From Bacteroidia bacterium (GTDB lineage Bacteria > Bacteroidota > Bacteroidia > B-17B0 > Aurantibacillaceae), in the NCBI GenBank assembly GCA_016787895.1, contig JAEUTN010000022.1, positions 248,001 through 312,000 of the forward strand: a DNA stretch of 64,000 nucleotides, given 5' to 3'. The stretch's first letter is position 1. Each line of letters opens with the position of its first letter. This document shows, piece by piece, positions 1-9,789 of this stretch. The notes beneath the pieces were generated by a model. The model was not told the DNA's origin. It made no database searches and saw only the letters and a program-made list of their open reading frames with translations. Made by a program: the position numbers and the translations under genes.

Positions 1-360
1 CTCCAATTCCTTGCCTTCGCTGTCCTTCAGTTTTTGGGACTTTTCCGTCAATTCTTTGTTAAGCAATTCAAATCGCTGGTTCATTTCCTCGGCTGCCTTT
101 TTACGGGCCTCTTCGGTAAGTTGTTCACGGGCTAAACGCACTTTGTCGTTCAGCAATTTATCCTGGTTTTCTGCCTGTACTTTCAGGGCCTCTGTTTCTG
201 CTGCCAAACGCGCTTTTTCTGCCTCCAAAGCCTGTTTATCCTCATTGAATCGTTTGAGGTAACGCGCTTTTATTTCGTTTTCAATTTCAAGTGCGAGCGC
301 GTTGCCTATGGGAAATTCGTGTTTGCAATTCGGACATTTTATTGTTGAATTATTACTCAT
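1..360 (-). CDS. DUF2130-type coiled-coil protein, N-terminal part
   Basis: The minus strand is open for 120 codons from an ATG at 360 down to the window edge, so the gene continues outside. The N-terminus carries a CPNCKHEF zinc-ribbon-like motif (residues about 9-16). After it comes a long Glu/Lys/Ala/Gln-rich heptad-like stretch typical of a coiled coil. This layout matches DUF2130 proteins, whose C-terminal part is predicted to have a restriction-endonuclease-like fold, but that part lies outside the window. The gene is divergent from sixA with about 70 bp between them. The family name is inferred from layout. The small plus-strand ORF over the same bases is a shadow of the coiled coil. 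Confidence 0.7.
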   Translation of the reverse strand, partial: MSNNSTIKCPNCKHEFPIGNALALEIENEIKARYLKRFNEDKQALEAEKARLAAETEALKVQAENQDKLLNDKVRLAREQLTEEARKKAAEEMNQRFELLNKELTEKSQKLKDSEGKELE

Positions 361-433
361 AAGAAAGCAGGTTTTGTGTAAATTTATGACTTAAAGTGCT
401 TTTATTTGAATACTTTTTTAAACCAAGCGGCAC

Positions 434-940
434 ATGAAGGAAATAATAGTGGTAAGGCATGCCAAAAGCGATTGGGGAAACGAAGGTCTTAAGGACATCG
501 ACCGTTTCCTCAGCGAAAGAGGGTACTCCGATGCCTATCAGCTCGCCAACTGGTTTTCCAAAAACAAAAGCAGTCCCGACCTTATCCTTTCCAGCACCGC
601 TACAAGAGCCCTGAGCACGGCATTGATTTTTGCAAGAGCCTTGGAACTTCCCGTTTCAAAATTTGCCCTTGAGCCCGAGATTTACGAAGCCGATACCGAA
701 ACCCTGCTGAAAGTGTTGTGGCAGCAAAAAGAAGAGATCAAATCCCTTATTCTGTTCGGGCACAACCCCGGTTTAACGAATTTATGCAACGAGCTGGCAG
801 ATGCGTTTTATATCGATAATTTGCCTACCTGTGGTATGGTGTTTTTGCAGTTCGATTGCAAAAAATGGAGTGAACTGAAAAGCAAAAGCGGAAAAGTAAA
901 GGGCCATGTTTTTCCAAAAGAATTTAAAAATCAGAATTAA
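434..940 (+). CDS. sixA: SixA-like histidine phosphatase
   Basis: A 168-residue protein of the histidine phosphatase superfamily. The RHA motif is at residues 8-10 (His9 the phospho-acceptor) and the second catalytic His is in FGHNPG near residue 110. SixA removes phosphate from phosphohistidine, classically on phosphorelay HPt domains. The length fits single-domain cytosolic SixA. It is the first gene of a same-strand set with ppk1 (17 bp gap), ppx and cdaA, so a role connected with phosphohistidine or polyphosphate handling is plausible, but this is inference from neighbourhood. The ATG at 434 directly precedes the conserved beta strand, so the start is firm. Confidence 0.87.
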   Translation: MKEIIVVRHAKSDWGNEGLKDIDRFLSERGYSDAYQLANWFSKNKSSPDLILSSTATRALSTALIFARALELPVSKFALEPEIYEADTETLLKVLWQQKEEIKSLILFGHNPGLTNLCNELADAFYIDNLPTCGMVFLQFDCKKWSELKSKSGKVKGHVFPKEFKNQN

Positions 941-957
941 TACTAGTCGAAGGTTTT

Positions 958-3066
958 ATGAAAAAAAAACAAGCTCCATTCATTAACCGGGAGATCAGTT
1001 GGCTCTCTTTTAACGAAAGGGTGTTGCAGGAAGCGGCTGATAAAACCACTCCCCTGCTTGAACGTTTAAAATTTCTGGGCATCTTCAGCAACAACCGCGA
1101 TGAGTTTTACCGGGTGCGGGTAGCCACCGTAAAACGACTCACCAAACTTGGCAGAAAAGCCATACAGATGTATGGAGACGACCCGCATGAACTGCTGGTT
1201 AAATTGCAAAGAAAGGTGATTGAGCAACAAAACCTGTTCGAAAGCATTTATCAGGATTTGCTGGCCGAACTGGCACAAAACGATGTGTTTATTGTGAATG
1301 AAAAACAACTCACCTCCACACAGCGCATGTACGTTTCGGAGTATTTCAACACCGAGTTGGTGCCCAATCTTTTTCCCATCATGATTGATGAAACCAAAGC
1401 GTTTCCCTACATGAAGGATGAGGCCTCTTACCTTTACCTCAAATTACAATCGCCCAGCAAAACCCAGAAATTCAGGTACGCGCTGGTAGAGATTCCTACA
1501 GGTTCAGTGTCGCGATTTGTGATTCTGCCCAAACACGGCAACAAAAACTACATCATACTGGCCGACGATGTGATTCGTTACAACACCGATCAGATTTTTG
1601 AAGTGTTTGGTTACAAAACCGTGGAAGCCTATAACGTGAAACTTACGCGCGACGCGGAACTGGAGATCGACAACGATTTGAGCAAAAGCATGATGGAAAA
1701 AATTTCCAAAAGTGTAAAGGCCCGCAAACAAGGCTTGCCGGTGCGTTTTGTATACGATGCCGCCATGCCCGACGACATGCTCAAATACATCATGAAAAAA
1801 CTGGGCATGTCGAAAAAAGACAATGCCATACCGGGCGGGCGTTACCACAACTTTAAAGATTTTATCCGTTTCCCCGAATTAAAAGACAACAATCTGGTGT
1901 ACCATCACCCCATGCCCTTATTGCATAAGGACCTTGACGGACGTGCTTCCACCACCTTAAAAGCCATCAAAACCAAAGACGTTTTATTGCATTACCCCTA
2001 TCACACCTACAACCACATCATTGATTTGTTGCGTGAGGCCTCCATTGATCCTGTGGTAGCGAGCATAAAAATTACCTTGTACCGTTTGGCCAACTCTTCT
2101 AAAATTGCCAACTCCCTTATCAACGCCATTAAAAACGGAAAGAAAGTAACGGTACTGGTGGAATTGCAGGCCCGATTTGATGAGGAGAACAACATTTACT
2201 GGGCCAATAAATTGCAAGAAGAAGGGGCGCGGGTGATTTTTGGTGTGCCCGGTTTAAAAGTGCATTCCAAATTGTGTTTGATTACCACCATTGAAAGCGG
2301 AAAGGAATTTCATTACGGCCATATCGGTACCGGAAATTTCAACGAAAAAACCTCCCGCATTTACACCGATTTTTCATTGCTCACCGCCAATAAAGAAATC
2401 ACATCGGACCTGGCCAAAATTTTTGAATTCTACGAAAACAATTTTAAGGTACAGGCCTTTAAACACCTGGTAGTAGCGCCCTTTTTTATGCGCGAGCAGT
2501 TTACCCAACTCGTGAATAAAGAAATTAAAAATGCCAAAAGCGGGATACCCTCCAGCATCATTTTAAAAATGAACAGTTTGGTGGATAAGGGAATGATTGA
2601 AAAATTGTACGAAGCCAATAATGCCGGCGTAAAAATAAAACTCCTGATTCGCGGTGCCTGCTCTTTGGTCACCGGAGTTGAAGGCTGGAGTGAGAACATT
2701 GAAGCTTACAGTATTGTTGACAAGTACCTGGAACACGCCAGGGTGTTTATTTTCCATAATGGAGGGGATGAAAAGATTTTTATTTCTTCTGCCGATTGGA
2801 TGAGCCGCAACCTGGATAACCGCAGCGAAGTGGCCGTGCCGATTTATAGTCCTGAAATTCGCAAACAGCTCAAAGACATTATAGCCATTCAACTTTCGGG
2901 TAATACCAAACTGCGCATTTTAGATGCAAAGCAGGAGAACCAGTACCGCAAACCTAAGCCGGGGGAGAAAAAAATAAGGGTGCAGGACGAAGTGTACAAT
3001 TACCTCAAAAAAGAAAAAGAAGCGTCACATAAACCTCATAAACAAAAACAAACCGTGCAATCGTAA
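958..3066 (+). CDS. ppk1: polyphosphate kinase 1
   Basis: A 702-residue protein of normal PPK1 length. PPK1 reversibly moves the gamma-phosphate of ATP onto polyphosphate through a phosphohistidine. The N-terminal segment INREISWLSFN is the family signature. The catalytic His is in VHSKLCLI (His436) and the second active-site His is in HARVFIFHNGG (His593), close to the E. coli numbering of 435 and 592. The two phospholipase-D-like halves are intact. The C-terminal 30 residues are lysine rich. Its stop codon overlaps the ppx start by one base (TAATG), indicating translational coupling between synthesis and degradation of polyphosphate. Confidence 0.97.
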   Translation: MKKKQAPFINREISWLSFNERVLQEAADKTTPLLERLKFLGIFSNNRDEFYRVRVATVKRLTKLGRKAIQMYGDDPHELLVKLQRKVIEQQNLFESIYQDLLAELAQNDVFIVNEKQLTSTQRMYVSEYFNTELVPNLFPIMIDETKAFPYMKDEASYLYLKLQSPSKTQKFRYALVEIPTGSVSRFVILPKHGNKNYIILADDVIRYNTDQIFEVFGYKTVEAYNVKLTRDAELEIDNDLSKSMMEKISKSVKARKQGLPVRFVYDAAMPDDMLKYIMKKLGMSKKDNAIPGGRYHNFKDFIRFPELKDNNLVYHHPMPLLHKDLDGRASTTLKAIKTKDVLLHYPYHTYNHIIDLLREASIDPVVASIKITLYRLANSSKIANSLINAIKNGKKVTVLVELQARFDEENNIYWANKLQEEGARVIFGVPGLKVHSKLCLITTIESGKEFHYGHIGTGNFNEKTSRIYTDFSLLTANKEITSDLAKIFEFYENNFKVQAFKHLVVAPFFMREQFTQLVNKEIKNAKSGIPSSIILKMNSLVDKGMIEKLYEANNAGVKIKLLIRGACSLVTGVEGWSENIEAYSIVDKYLEHARVFIFHNGGDEKIFISSADWMSRNLDNRSEVAVPIYSPEIRKQLKDIIAIQLSGNTKLRILDAKQENQYRKPKPGEKKIRVQDEVYNYLKKEKEASHKPHKQKQTVQS

Positions 3067-3959
3067 TGGTATTCGCAGCAATTGATATAGGAAGTAATGC
3101 CATCCGGCTTTTGTTTTGCAGGGTGTACATGGTAGATGGGAAACCCCACTTTAATAAAGAAGAATTGATTCGCATGCCCATCCGTTTGGGGGAGGATGTG
3201 TTTTTACAGGGAAAAATACCCGAACCAAAAATTGAGCGATTGGTTAGCGCCATGCGGGGATTTTCAGAACTGATAAAAGCATACGGGGTGGAAGCTTACA
3301 AAGCCGTGGCCACCAGCGCCATGCGCGACGCTAAAAACGGGTCTGAAATTATTGAACGCCTCAAAAAAGAAACCGGACTCGCTGTTGAAATCATCGATGG
3401 TAAAAACGAAGCCGCCCTGGTGTTTTCGAATCACATTGAAGAATTGCTGAATCCCAAACATGCGTATTTATATATTGATGTGGGTGGAGGAAGTACTGAA
3501 CTCACCTTGTATTTCAACAACAAAGTCATCGCTTCCCGTTCCTTCAACATCGGCACGGTAAGGATGTTGCTCGATAAGGTGAGCAAGGAAGAGTGGGACG
3601 AATTAAAAGTGTGGCTCAAACTCAACACCACCGGCATTCATCCTTTGAGTGGCATTGGTTCGGGAGGTAACATCAACAAGATTTTTAAAATGAGCGGCAA
3701 AAAGGAAACCAAACACCTGAGTTACGAAAAACTCAAAGGCTTTTACGAGATGCTCTGCTCATACACCTACCAGGAAAGAATTGAGCGTTTTGACCTGAAG
3801 CCCGACCGTGCCGACGTAATTATACCGGCTGCCAAAATTTTTCTTACCGTGATGAAACACGCCGATATAGAAAAAGTATTTGTGCCCCAGGTGGGATTGT
3901 CGGATGGTTTGGTGCACCAGTTGTACGAAAACAACGCCCATAAACTTAAAAGCAAATAA
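3066..3959 (+). CDS. ppx: Ppx/GppA exopolyphosphatase family protein
   Basis: A 297-residue ASKHA-fold phosphatase. The phosphate-1 motif is IDIGSNAIRLL (residues 7-17) and the phosphate-2 motif is DVGGGSTEL near residue 139, followed by a GSGGN glycine loop. It is the short form lacking the C-terminal HD domain of E. coli Ppx. Members hydrolyse terminal phosphates from polyphosphate or (p)ppGpp. The one-base overlap with ppk1 makes polyphosphate the likelier substrate. cdaA follows after 6 bp, so the three are probably co-transcribed. Confidence 0.9.
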   Translation: MVFAAIDIGSNAIRLLFCRVYMVDGKPHFNKEELIRMPIRLGEDVFLQGKIPEPKIERLVSAMRGFSELIKAYGVEAYKAVATSAMRDAKNGSEIIERLKKETGLAVEIIDGKNEAALVFSNHIEELLNPKHAYLYIDVGGGSTELTLYFNNKVIASRSFNIGTVRMLLDKVSKEEWDELKVWLKLNTTGIHPLSGIGSGGNINKIFKMSGKKETKHLSYEKLKGFYEMLCSYTYQERIERFDLKPDRADVIIPAAKIFLTVMKHADIEKVFVPQVGLSDGLVHQLYENNAHKLKSK

Positions 3960-3965
3960 GGCCTT

Positions 3966-4754
3966 ATGTTCAGTTTCCTGAGTTTTGGCATAAATGATGT
4001 GATTGATATTCTGCTGGTAGCGGTGATTCTTTACCTGGCTTACAATCTGGTAAAAGGCACCTCGGCCATCAATATTTTTATAGGGCTTACTTTTATTTAT
4101 TTCACTTTCATGGTGCTGAAAGCCTTTGATTTAAAATTGCTCAGTTCCATACTCGGCAAATTTGTGAACGTGGGTGTGATTGCCATCATGATTGTGTTTC
4201 AGCAGGAGATTCGTAAATTTTTGCTGTACATCGGCACCAGTGGCTTTTTAAGAAAAAACTGGCGTTACCTGTTCAAAAACAACATTAACAACAGCAGCAC
4301 TCAGGTGGTATTGGACATTGATGCCCTCAGCCAGGCCTGCATTAACATGAGCGAGGAAAAAACCGGGGCTTTGATTGTGATTGGCCGAAAATCGGATCTG
4401 AAGTTTTTTATCAGCACAGGTGAAATGATTGATTCCTCCCTGAGTAACCGTATGCTGGAAAACATCTTTTTTAAGAACTCTCCTTTGCACGACGGGGCGG
4501 TGATAATTCAGGATAATCGCATTGTAGCAGCGCGTTGTGTGTTACCGGTTTCTGAGGACGTGAACTTTCCGGCCCATTACGGCATGCGGCACAGGGCGGC
4601 TGTGGGCATTACCGAAAACACCGACGCCATTGCCATTACGGTGAGTGAGCAAACCGGGGCCATTTCATTAACCATTGACGGGGAGATCAACTCCGACCTG
4701 AACCGGGAAAAGCTCATTTATTTATTGGAGAAAAACCTGTATTCGCTTACATAA
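3966..4754 (+). CDS. cdaA: membrane diadenylate cyclase (CdaA/DacA type)
   Basis: A 262-residue protein with about three N-terminal hydrophobic helices (residues 5-95) followed by a DisA_N catalytic domain. The two hallmark motifs are intact: DGA in LHDGAVII (Asp176) and RHR in RHRAAVG (208-210). The family condenses two ATP to c-di-AMP at the membrane. No CdaR/YbbR or GlmM gene follows here, unlike in many Firmicutes. Instead the gene closes a polyphosphate cluster, 6 bp after ppx. C-di-AMP control of osmolyte or wall functions is known in other phyla; any link with polyphosphate here is inference. Confidence 0.95.
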   Translation: MFSFLSFGINDVIDILLVAVILYLAYNLVKGTSAINIFIGLTFIYFTFMVLKAFDLKLLSSILGKFVNVGVIAIMIVFQQEIRKFLLYIGTSGFLRKNWRYLFKNNINNSSTQVVLDIDALSQACINMSEEKTGALIVIGRKSDLKFFISTGEMIDSSLSNRMLENIFFKNSPLHDGAVIIQDNRIVAARCVLPVSEDVNFPAHYGMRHRAAVGITENTDAIAITVSEQTGAISLTIDGEINSDLNREKLIYLLEKNLYSLT

Positions 4755-4784
4755 AATACTTACTTTCGTCCAAAATTTTAAAAA

Positions 4785-5297
4785 ATGATCATTTCAGAAG
4801 ACAAAGCCGTATCAGTAAATTACAACCTGAGTGGCAAAAAAAACAATCAGCCAGAGGAACTCATCGAGCAAACTTCGACTGATCATCCCTTTGTTTTTTT
4901 GTTCGGATTCGGCGGTGTGTTGCCGCAGTTTGAGGAGCATCTGGCAGGAAAAAAGAAAGGCGACAAATTTGATTTTAACATCAGCCCCGAAAACGGATAC
5001 GGCAATTACGAGCAGGATTACGTGATTAAGTTAGCCCGTGCCGTATTTGAAATTGACGGGAAATTTGATGAGGAAAGAATTTCAACCGGAAGAGAAATTG
5101 AAATGAACGACGCCGACGGCAACCCCTTGTTGGGCAAGGTGCTCAGCGTTGGGCCCAACGAAGTAGAAATGGATTTTAACCACCCTTTAGCCGGTTACGA
5201 ACTGCATTTTACCGGAGAGGTGCTGGATGTGCGGGAAGCCAGCAAAGAAGAGTTGGAGCACGGGCACGTGCACGGCCCGCACGGTCATCATCATTAA
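4785..5297 (+). CDS. slyD: SlyD-like FKBP peptidyl-prolyl isomerase
   Basis: A 170-residue FKBP-type prolyl isomerase and chaperone. It has the short SlyD N-terminus (VSVNYNLSG), the inserted-in-flap domain (about residues 70-125) and a His-rich C-terminal tail with repeated HGH/HHH that could bind nickel or other metals. No signal peptide is present, so it should be cytosolic. It lies 30 bp after cdaA and is followed within 10 bp by a clear terminator. A TACTTTCG element at 4761-4768 may give it its own promoter. Confidence 0.92.
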   Translation: MIISEDKAVSVNYNLSGKKNNQPEELIEQTSTDHPFVFLFGFGGVLPQFEEHLAGKKKGDKFDFNISPENGYGNYEQDYVIKLARAVFEIDGKFDEERISTGREIEMNDADGNPLLGKVLSVGPNEVEMDFNHPLAGYELHFTGEVLDVREASKEELEHGHVHGPHGHHH

Positions 5298-5303
5298 AAA
5301 TTT

Positions 5304-5331
5304 AAAAAGGCGGTTTTATCCGCCTTTTTTA
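5304..5331 (+). terminator. Rho-independent terminator after slyD
   Basis: Ten-base arms (AAAAAGGCGG and CCGCCTTTTT) flank a TTTTAT loop and are followed by more T residues. It lies 7 bp downstream of the slyD stop and ends the polyphosphate/c-di-AMP cluster. The 190 bp that follow to the next gene end show nothing convincing. Confidence 0.9.
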
Positions 5332-5522
5332 TTACTTGTTTTCCCTCAACTTCGTTTTTTTGTTTATCCACGAATGAGATTCCTGAGATGAATTTCAGTC
5401 CGTTTTTAACACCAATCTCCACTAACTTTCTCAAAAAACCCTATCCGGGATTTTGCTTTTGCTTTGCATTTTGGCCCAAATGGGAAGCAATTCAAAAATT
5501 GAGCAACCCGCCAAACATTCTA

Positions 5523-6539
5523 TTACGAGGGATTCATTACCGAAAGCTTAAATGGAATGGACCAACCTAAGGTGATCAACACATAAACATTGGTACTCAA
5601 TATACCTTCGCCTCCCCTAAAACCGGGCCGCGTTCCAAGTTCAGTACGGTACGATAAGCGACTTTTAACTGATGAACGCACCACAGCTCCCAATCTCCAT
5701 CCTATTCTAGTTACATCTTCATTGCTTACTTCCCAAGCTGTTCCTCCTGTAGTATAAACATCCGCGAAGTTCAAAATAGGGGCGTAAACCACATCTGCAG
5801 ACAAATCGAAACAATAAGCATGGTCTCTGATTCCGTAATCTGTATCCACTTGCAGATTGGTGATTCGTTTAGCTCCAATACCGGCGTATATGGCGCTGTA
5901 ACTCATCATGGTATAACCTCCATAAGTAGGACTTCCGTCAACCGTATTGGCAAAATCACCAATTGTAAAAGTGTTTGCCGAATTTGTTTTACTTGTGGCT
6001 TTAAAGGTAGTGCCATCTCCTGTTGCATCGGCTAAATCAATCGCTGCACGCGTAGATATCAGACCAAACCTCAATTGTTTTGATTTACGGATGGTGCCCG
6101 GAACCATAATGTATTTTGAGTGCGTTACAGTTCTACCTCCTGAACTGGAAGAAGACGATGATAACACCACTTTAAGGTCCTTCTGTTTCGAACGGTTCAA
6201 AAAGGAAAGTTGCGCCCCTGCCTCAACATATAAGTGCTTTTTGAGGTCATCATTTGGTTTAGGTAAACTTGCGTCTTCATGTTCCTTGGCATTTAAATCA
6301 AGATAGGCACGACGAAGATCAAAATTGAAAGACAATAGATTTTTAAAATACATGTCGGCTCTTACCCCAAAGCCAAGCGTAATGTCAGTCCCCCATGCAT
6401 CGGCATAAAAAGGATCCAATGAAATGGCCAGATTCTTGATATTATCCGGGTCGTCTTCGATAGTTCGATAGGAAACGCTTTGAGCCGACAAAAAGCCTGA
6501 CATCAGCATTCCCATTACTAGTGTAATTTGTTTTTTCAT
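5523..6539 (-). CDS. exported protein of unknown function, possible outer-membrane barrel
   Basis: A 338-residue protein with a signal peptide (MKKQITLVMGMLMSGFLSAQ, cleavage after about residue 20). The mature part alternates polar and hydrophobic residues with many aromatic ends of strands. A low-complexity run of serines followed by GG lies near residues 127-135. It ends in TLGWSIPFKLSVMNPS, reminiscent of a barrel's last strands. I do not recognise a family. It is read in the same direction as the upstream secreted protein, 107 bp away, and faces the slyD cluster tail to tail. Confidence 0.75.
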   Translation of the reverse strand: MKKQITLVMGMLMSGFLSAQSVSYRTIEDDPDNIKNLAISLDPFYADAWGTDITLGFGVRADMYFKNLLSFNFDLRRAYLDLNAKEHEDASLPKPNDDLKKHLYVEAGAQLSFLNRSKQKDLKVVLSSSSSSSGGRTVTHSKYIMVPGTIRKSKQLRFGLISTRAAIDLADATGDGTTFKATSKTNSANTFTIGDFANTVDGSPTYGGYTMMSYSAIYAGIGAKRITNLQVDTDYGIRDHAYCFDLSADVVYAPILNFADVYTTGGTAWEVSNEDVTRIGWRLGAVVRSSVKSRLSYRTELGTRPGFRGGEGILSTNVYVLITLGWSIPFKLSVMNPS

Positions 6540-6646
6540 AAATTTTTAATTGCATTAAACTTCAGTACCTATTTCCTAACAGTTCAGACATAAAGTAAAA
6601 AAATCAGATTTAAAAAAACAACAATTGGACTATTCCAACCTCGTTT

Positions 6647-7633
6647 TTAGCCTCTTGTTCCTATCCTGGAAAGAGAGCCAAAATCATACTTCAGTTTTAC
6701 AATGCGCAGGCTTTGGTTGTTGGGGTCGCGGATGATGAAGGAGTTCAGTAGACCGTTATTGCGGTCGCGCACGTAGGAGATCTCCCTCAGTAAAATATCG
6801 TTGCGGTATTTTTTTTCGTTGTACAATTCTTTAAACTCATCGTACTCGTATACGGTTTTTAAAACAATGTCGTGATGGGCATTGCCTTTAAAACGGGCCT
6901 CGGCTAATTTTCCCTCCTTGTATTCAAACCAACGCTGTTGCCTGATCCAGGCCGCGGCAATATAGGTTTCGTCCTCATTCAATTTGCGCCCCGCGTTATC
7001 GTAATTGCTAATACTCTCCTTATAAGGCCGGTTTTCGTTGTTTAAAAAAATGCATTTGGTTTGGCCTGAAGCATACGTTTGATATTGAAAAGAATCTTCA
7101 CTTAGCAAGACCTGATTGCCCAGGATAAACACCGAACGGTCGGGACTGTTATTGGTTTCCTTGTAACGGCGTTCTTTGGTTAAACGGTTTTGCGCGTCAT
7201 AAGAATAATAACGGCTTTCGTAATAATTGGCCCCGTCGTGAAAACGTTTGAGAACCAGATTTTTGTTCTGATAGAAATAGGAGGTACTTACTGTATCGTA
7301 AAGATATTCGTTTTGCAGGGTGCTTTGCCAGGTGCGGCCTACCCTGATCTTCACTTCCTTTTGTATGGTTTTAACTATGGTGGTGTAATAGTATCTCGAC
7401 AATTGTCCGTCGGCATTGAACTCGTATACCTCCGTCAAACTTTTATCAACGGGCACTTCAAAATCTTTTTTGTCGATGATTTCGTAGGTGATTTTTTTAA
7501 TGCCTTTGCTGCGAATGATCTCGGGATTAAAATTGTGGTTCAATTCAAAAGCCGTTTCGGCGCTCGGAATCAATACCTGAGCCATTCCCGAGGAACAGAT
7601 CAAAAGGGCAAGTATGGTTTTAGTGACGTTCAA
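6647..7633 (-). CDS. exported YD-repeat-like protein of unknown function
   Basis: A 328-residue protein with an N-terminal signal peptide ([19 protein letters not shown]). It is rich in tyrosine-containing hairpins of the form [25 protein letters not shown] and [10 protein letters not shown]. These resemble RHS/YD repeats or the MORN-like antitoxin repeats common in exported Bacteroidota proteins. It overlaps the end of the DUF255 gene by 14 bp, so the two are probably translated from one message. No catalytic motif is visible. Confidence 0.75.
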   Translation of the reverse strand: MNVTKTILALLICSSGMAQVLIPSAETAFELNHNFNPEIIRSKGIKKITYEIIDKKDFEVPVDKSLTEVYEFNADGQLSRYYYTTIVKTIQKEVKIRVGRTWQSTLQNEYLYDTVSTSYFYQNKNLVLKRFHDGANYYESRYYSYDAQNRLTKERRYKETNNSPDRSVFILGNQVLLSEDSFQYQTYASGQTKCIFLNNENRPYKESISNYDNAGRKLNEDETYIAAAWIRQQRWFEYKEGKLAEARFKGNAHHDIVLKTVYEYDEFKELYNEKKYRNDILLREISYVRDRNNGLLNSFIIRDPNNQSLRIVKLKYDFGSLSRIGTRG

Positions 7634-9653
7634 TTTGTTTCAGCGCCTCTTCTACACTTTCCACCGGTAACTGGCAGCTGCTGTTTTTACACACGTAAAT
7701 CAGCGTTTTTCCTGCCACTTCCCTGTTTTTAAGCAAAGGCAATTCAGAGCCATCGCGGCCTGGTGCTAAAATCGTGTTTGTAAGCCCTGTTTGGTAAAGC
7801 CTCCTTAACTTTTCATTAACAGTTTTACCAACAATAGCCACTTCGTAAAAGGGATAAGCCACATGCAACCCAAGAGCAGCCCAATTGCTGTAGCCCGGAG
7901 GATAACGCATAAATTCCTCGGTTACCGCATCCAGCATGTTCAGGGCTCTTTGCTCCCACTCCGGGATATAAAAATACCTGCTGAGGTAAAACAAATTGAG
8001 GGCCATTTGGGAATTGGAAGCCGGAATCACATTATCACTTGTTTCGGTGTTCCTGGTCAGCAAGTCGGCCTGGGCTTTTGAGGTGTAGTACAAAAAGGGA
8101 CTCTTGGGATTCTCAAATTCCTTAAGGCTGAGTTCCATCAAGCGTTTGGCCTCTTGTAAATAGGTTTCGTTTTGTTCCAGCAAATAACAATTCATCAGCG
8201 CTTCGCTCACAAAGGCATAATCTTCAAGAAAGGCCGGAATTTTAGATACCCCGTTTTTGTAGGTCCTGAACAAAGTACCTTGAGGGGATTTCATTTTACC
8301 GAGAATAAATTCCATGGAGCGCAGAGCGATGGTTTTGTGTTTCTCCTCGCCAAAAGCCAGGTGAGCCTGAGCAAAGGCCGAGCACATCATGGCGTTCCAG
8401 GAGCAAATGCTTTTGTCATCGAGTCCGGGTTTTACCCGTGTTTCGGCCACCTTCAGCAAAGCTTGCCGACAGGCCTCCATTTTTTGCTCGAGATGTTCCC
8501 TGCTGATGTGTTCAGAAACCATCAAAGCCGCAAGGTTCTCAGAGCGCATCAGAATATAATTGTCGTGCTCCCAATTCCCCCTTTCATTGATGTTGTAGTA
8601 TTTCGAAAAAAGACTGTAGTCTTCGTTTAATATCTCCTTCAATTCCTGCTCCGTCCACACGTAGTATTTCCCTTCCTCTCCCTCCGAGTCGGCATCGTAG
8701 GCCGAATAAAAACAAGCTTCCCGGCCCATCCACTCCTTCTCTACAAAATTCAGGGTTTGTTCGGCCACCTGTTTGTAATAGGTGTTTTTGGTGAACAAAT
8801 AGGCTTCAATGTAAAGCGACACCAGTTGTGCATTGTCGTACAACATTTTTTCAAAGTGAGGCACTTTCCAAATCATGTCGGTGCTGTAGCGTGAAAATCC
8901 ACCCCGCAACTGATCGTAAAGTCCGGCGCCGGCCATTTTATTGAGGGTCAGAAGAACATGGTCTTTTGTTACTTGATCGCCGCTTAACTCTGCATATCTA
9001 AGTAAAAAACGGTAATTGTTGGGCATGGGAAATTTTGGAGCGCGGTTTTGTCCCCCGTCTCTAATATCAAACCCCTGTTTCCATTTCTGAACAGCGCTCT
9101 GAATTTTTGTGCGGCCAAAGGGCAGGGTATTTTCTTTTTGCGTCACCAATTCTTCCGCTTGTTGTATGCCTTTGGTCAATTCCTGAGCGTAGTCCACTAC
9201 CTTTTGAGGTTCATTTTGATGAAGTTTGGCAAGGGTGTTCAGAATGTGTATCCATTGTTTTTTTGGGAAATAGGTTCCTCCATAAAATGGTTGGCCATCG
9301 GGCAACACAAAACAATTCAGAGGCCATCCACCCTGCCCGTTCATGAGCTGCACGGCCTGCATGTAAAGCATATCCACATCGCTGCGTTCTTCGCGATCCA
9401 CCTTCACGTTTACAAAATACCGGTTCATGAGTTCAGCCACTTCCTGATCCTCAAAACACTCGTGTTCCATCACGTGGCACCAGTGGCAGGCGCTGTAACC
9501 TATACTAATGAGTACCGGTTTGTTCTCCTTTTTTGCCAAAGCAAAAGCTTCTTCAGAATAAGGCAACCATTGCACCGGGTTGTAGGCGTGTTGCAGTAAA
9601 TACGGGGAGGTTTCGTGTATTAAGGCGTTTGGTGTGGCGTTGCTTTGGCTCAT
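7620..9653 (-). CDS. DUF255 thioredoxin-fold protein (YyaL/SSP411 family)
   Basis: A 677-residue cytosolic protein. The N-terminal thioredoxin-like domain (about 1-170) has the CHWC active site at residues 56-59 inside SACHWCHVM, and the C-terminal two thirds form an (alpha/alpha)6-barrel resembling N-acylglucosamine epimerase-type folds. This is the widely conserved YyaL / spermatogenesis-associated protein 20 family, of unclear function. It is full length. A 136-bp divergent intergenic region separates it from the HlyD adaptor. Long antisense ORFs over it are shadows. Confidence 0.93.
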   Translation of the reverse strand: MSQSNATPNALIHETSPYLLQHAYNPVQWLPYSEEAFALAKKENKPVLISIGYSACHWCHVMEHECFEDQEVAELMNRYFVNVKVDREERSDVDMLYMQAVQLMNGQGGWPLNCFVLPDGQPFYGGTYFPKKQWIHILNTLAKLHQNEPQKVVDYAQELTKGIQQAEELVTQKENTLPFGRTKIQSAVQKWKQGFDIRDGGQNRAPKFPMPNNYRFLLRYAELSGDQVTKDHVLLTLNKMAGAGLYDQLRGGFSRYSTDMIWKVPHFEKMLYDNAQLVSLYIEAYLFTKNTYYKQVAEQTLNFVEKEWMGREACFYSAYDADSEGEEGKYYVWTEQELKEILNEDYSLFSKYYNINERGNWEHDNYILMRSENLAALMVSEHISREHLEQKMEACRQALLKVAETRVKPGLDDKSICSWNAMMCSAFAQAHLAFGEEKHKTIALRSMEFILGKMKSPQGTLFRTYKNGVSKIPAFLEDYAFVSEALMNCYLLEQNETYLQEAKRLMELSLKEFENPKSPFLYYTSKAQADLLTRNTETSDNVIPASNSQMALNLFYLSRYFYIPEWEQRALNMLDAVTEEFMRYPPGYSNWAALGLHVAYPFYEVAIVGKTVNEKLRRLYQTGLTNTILAPGRDGSELPLLKNREVAGKTLIYVCKNSSCQLPVESVEEALKQIERH

Positions 9654-9789
9654 GTTTGGTATAGGTGGTGATAATTGTACACCAATACCGCAAAATTACA
9701 GATGGTTTTAGTTCAAGGCCCTGCATATTCGTTAAATTTGAACAAAACTTTCAGGGAATGTGAACCTAAAGTGGAATTGAAAACAAGGT

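Noticed and set aside
11..262. 83-codon plus-strand ORF at the window start
   Set aside because: It is the antisense of the Lys/Glu-rich coiled coil of the DUF2130-type gene.
5388..5570. 60-codon plus-strand ORF after slyD
   Set aside because: No start context, no family sign, and it overlaps the end of the minus-strand gene.
7190..7732. 180-codon plus-strand ORF crossing two minus-strand genes
   Set aside because: It crosses the junction of two convincing genes and has no family resemblance.
9048..9599. 183-codon plus-strand ORF opposite the DUF255 gene
   Set aside because: Antisense shadow of a strongly conserved gene; no recognisable domain.
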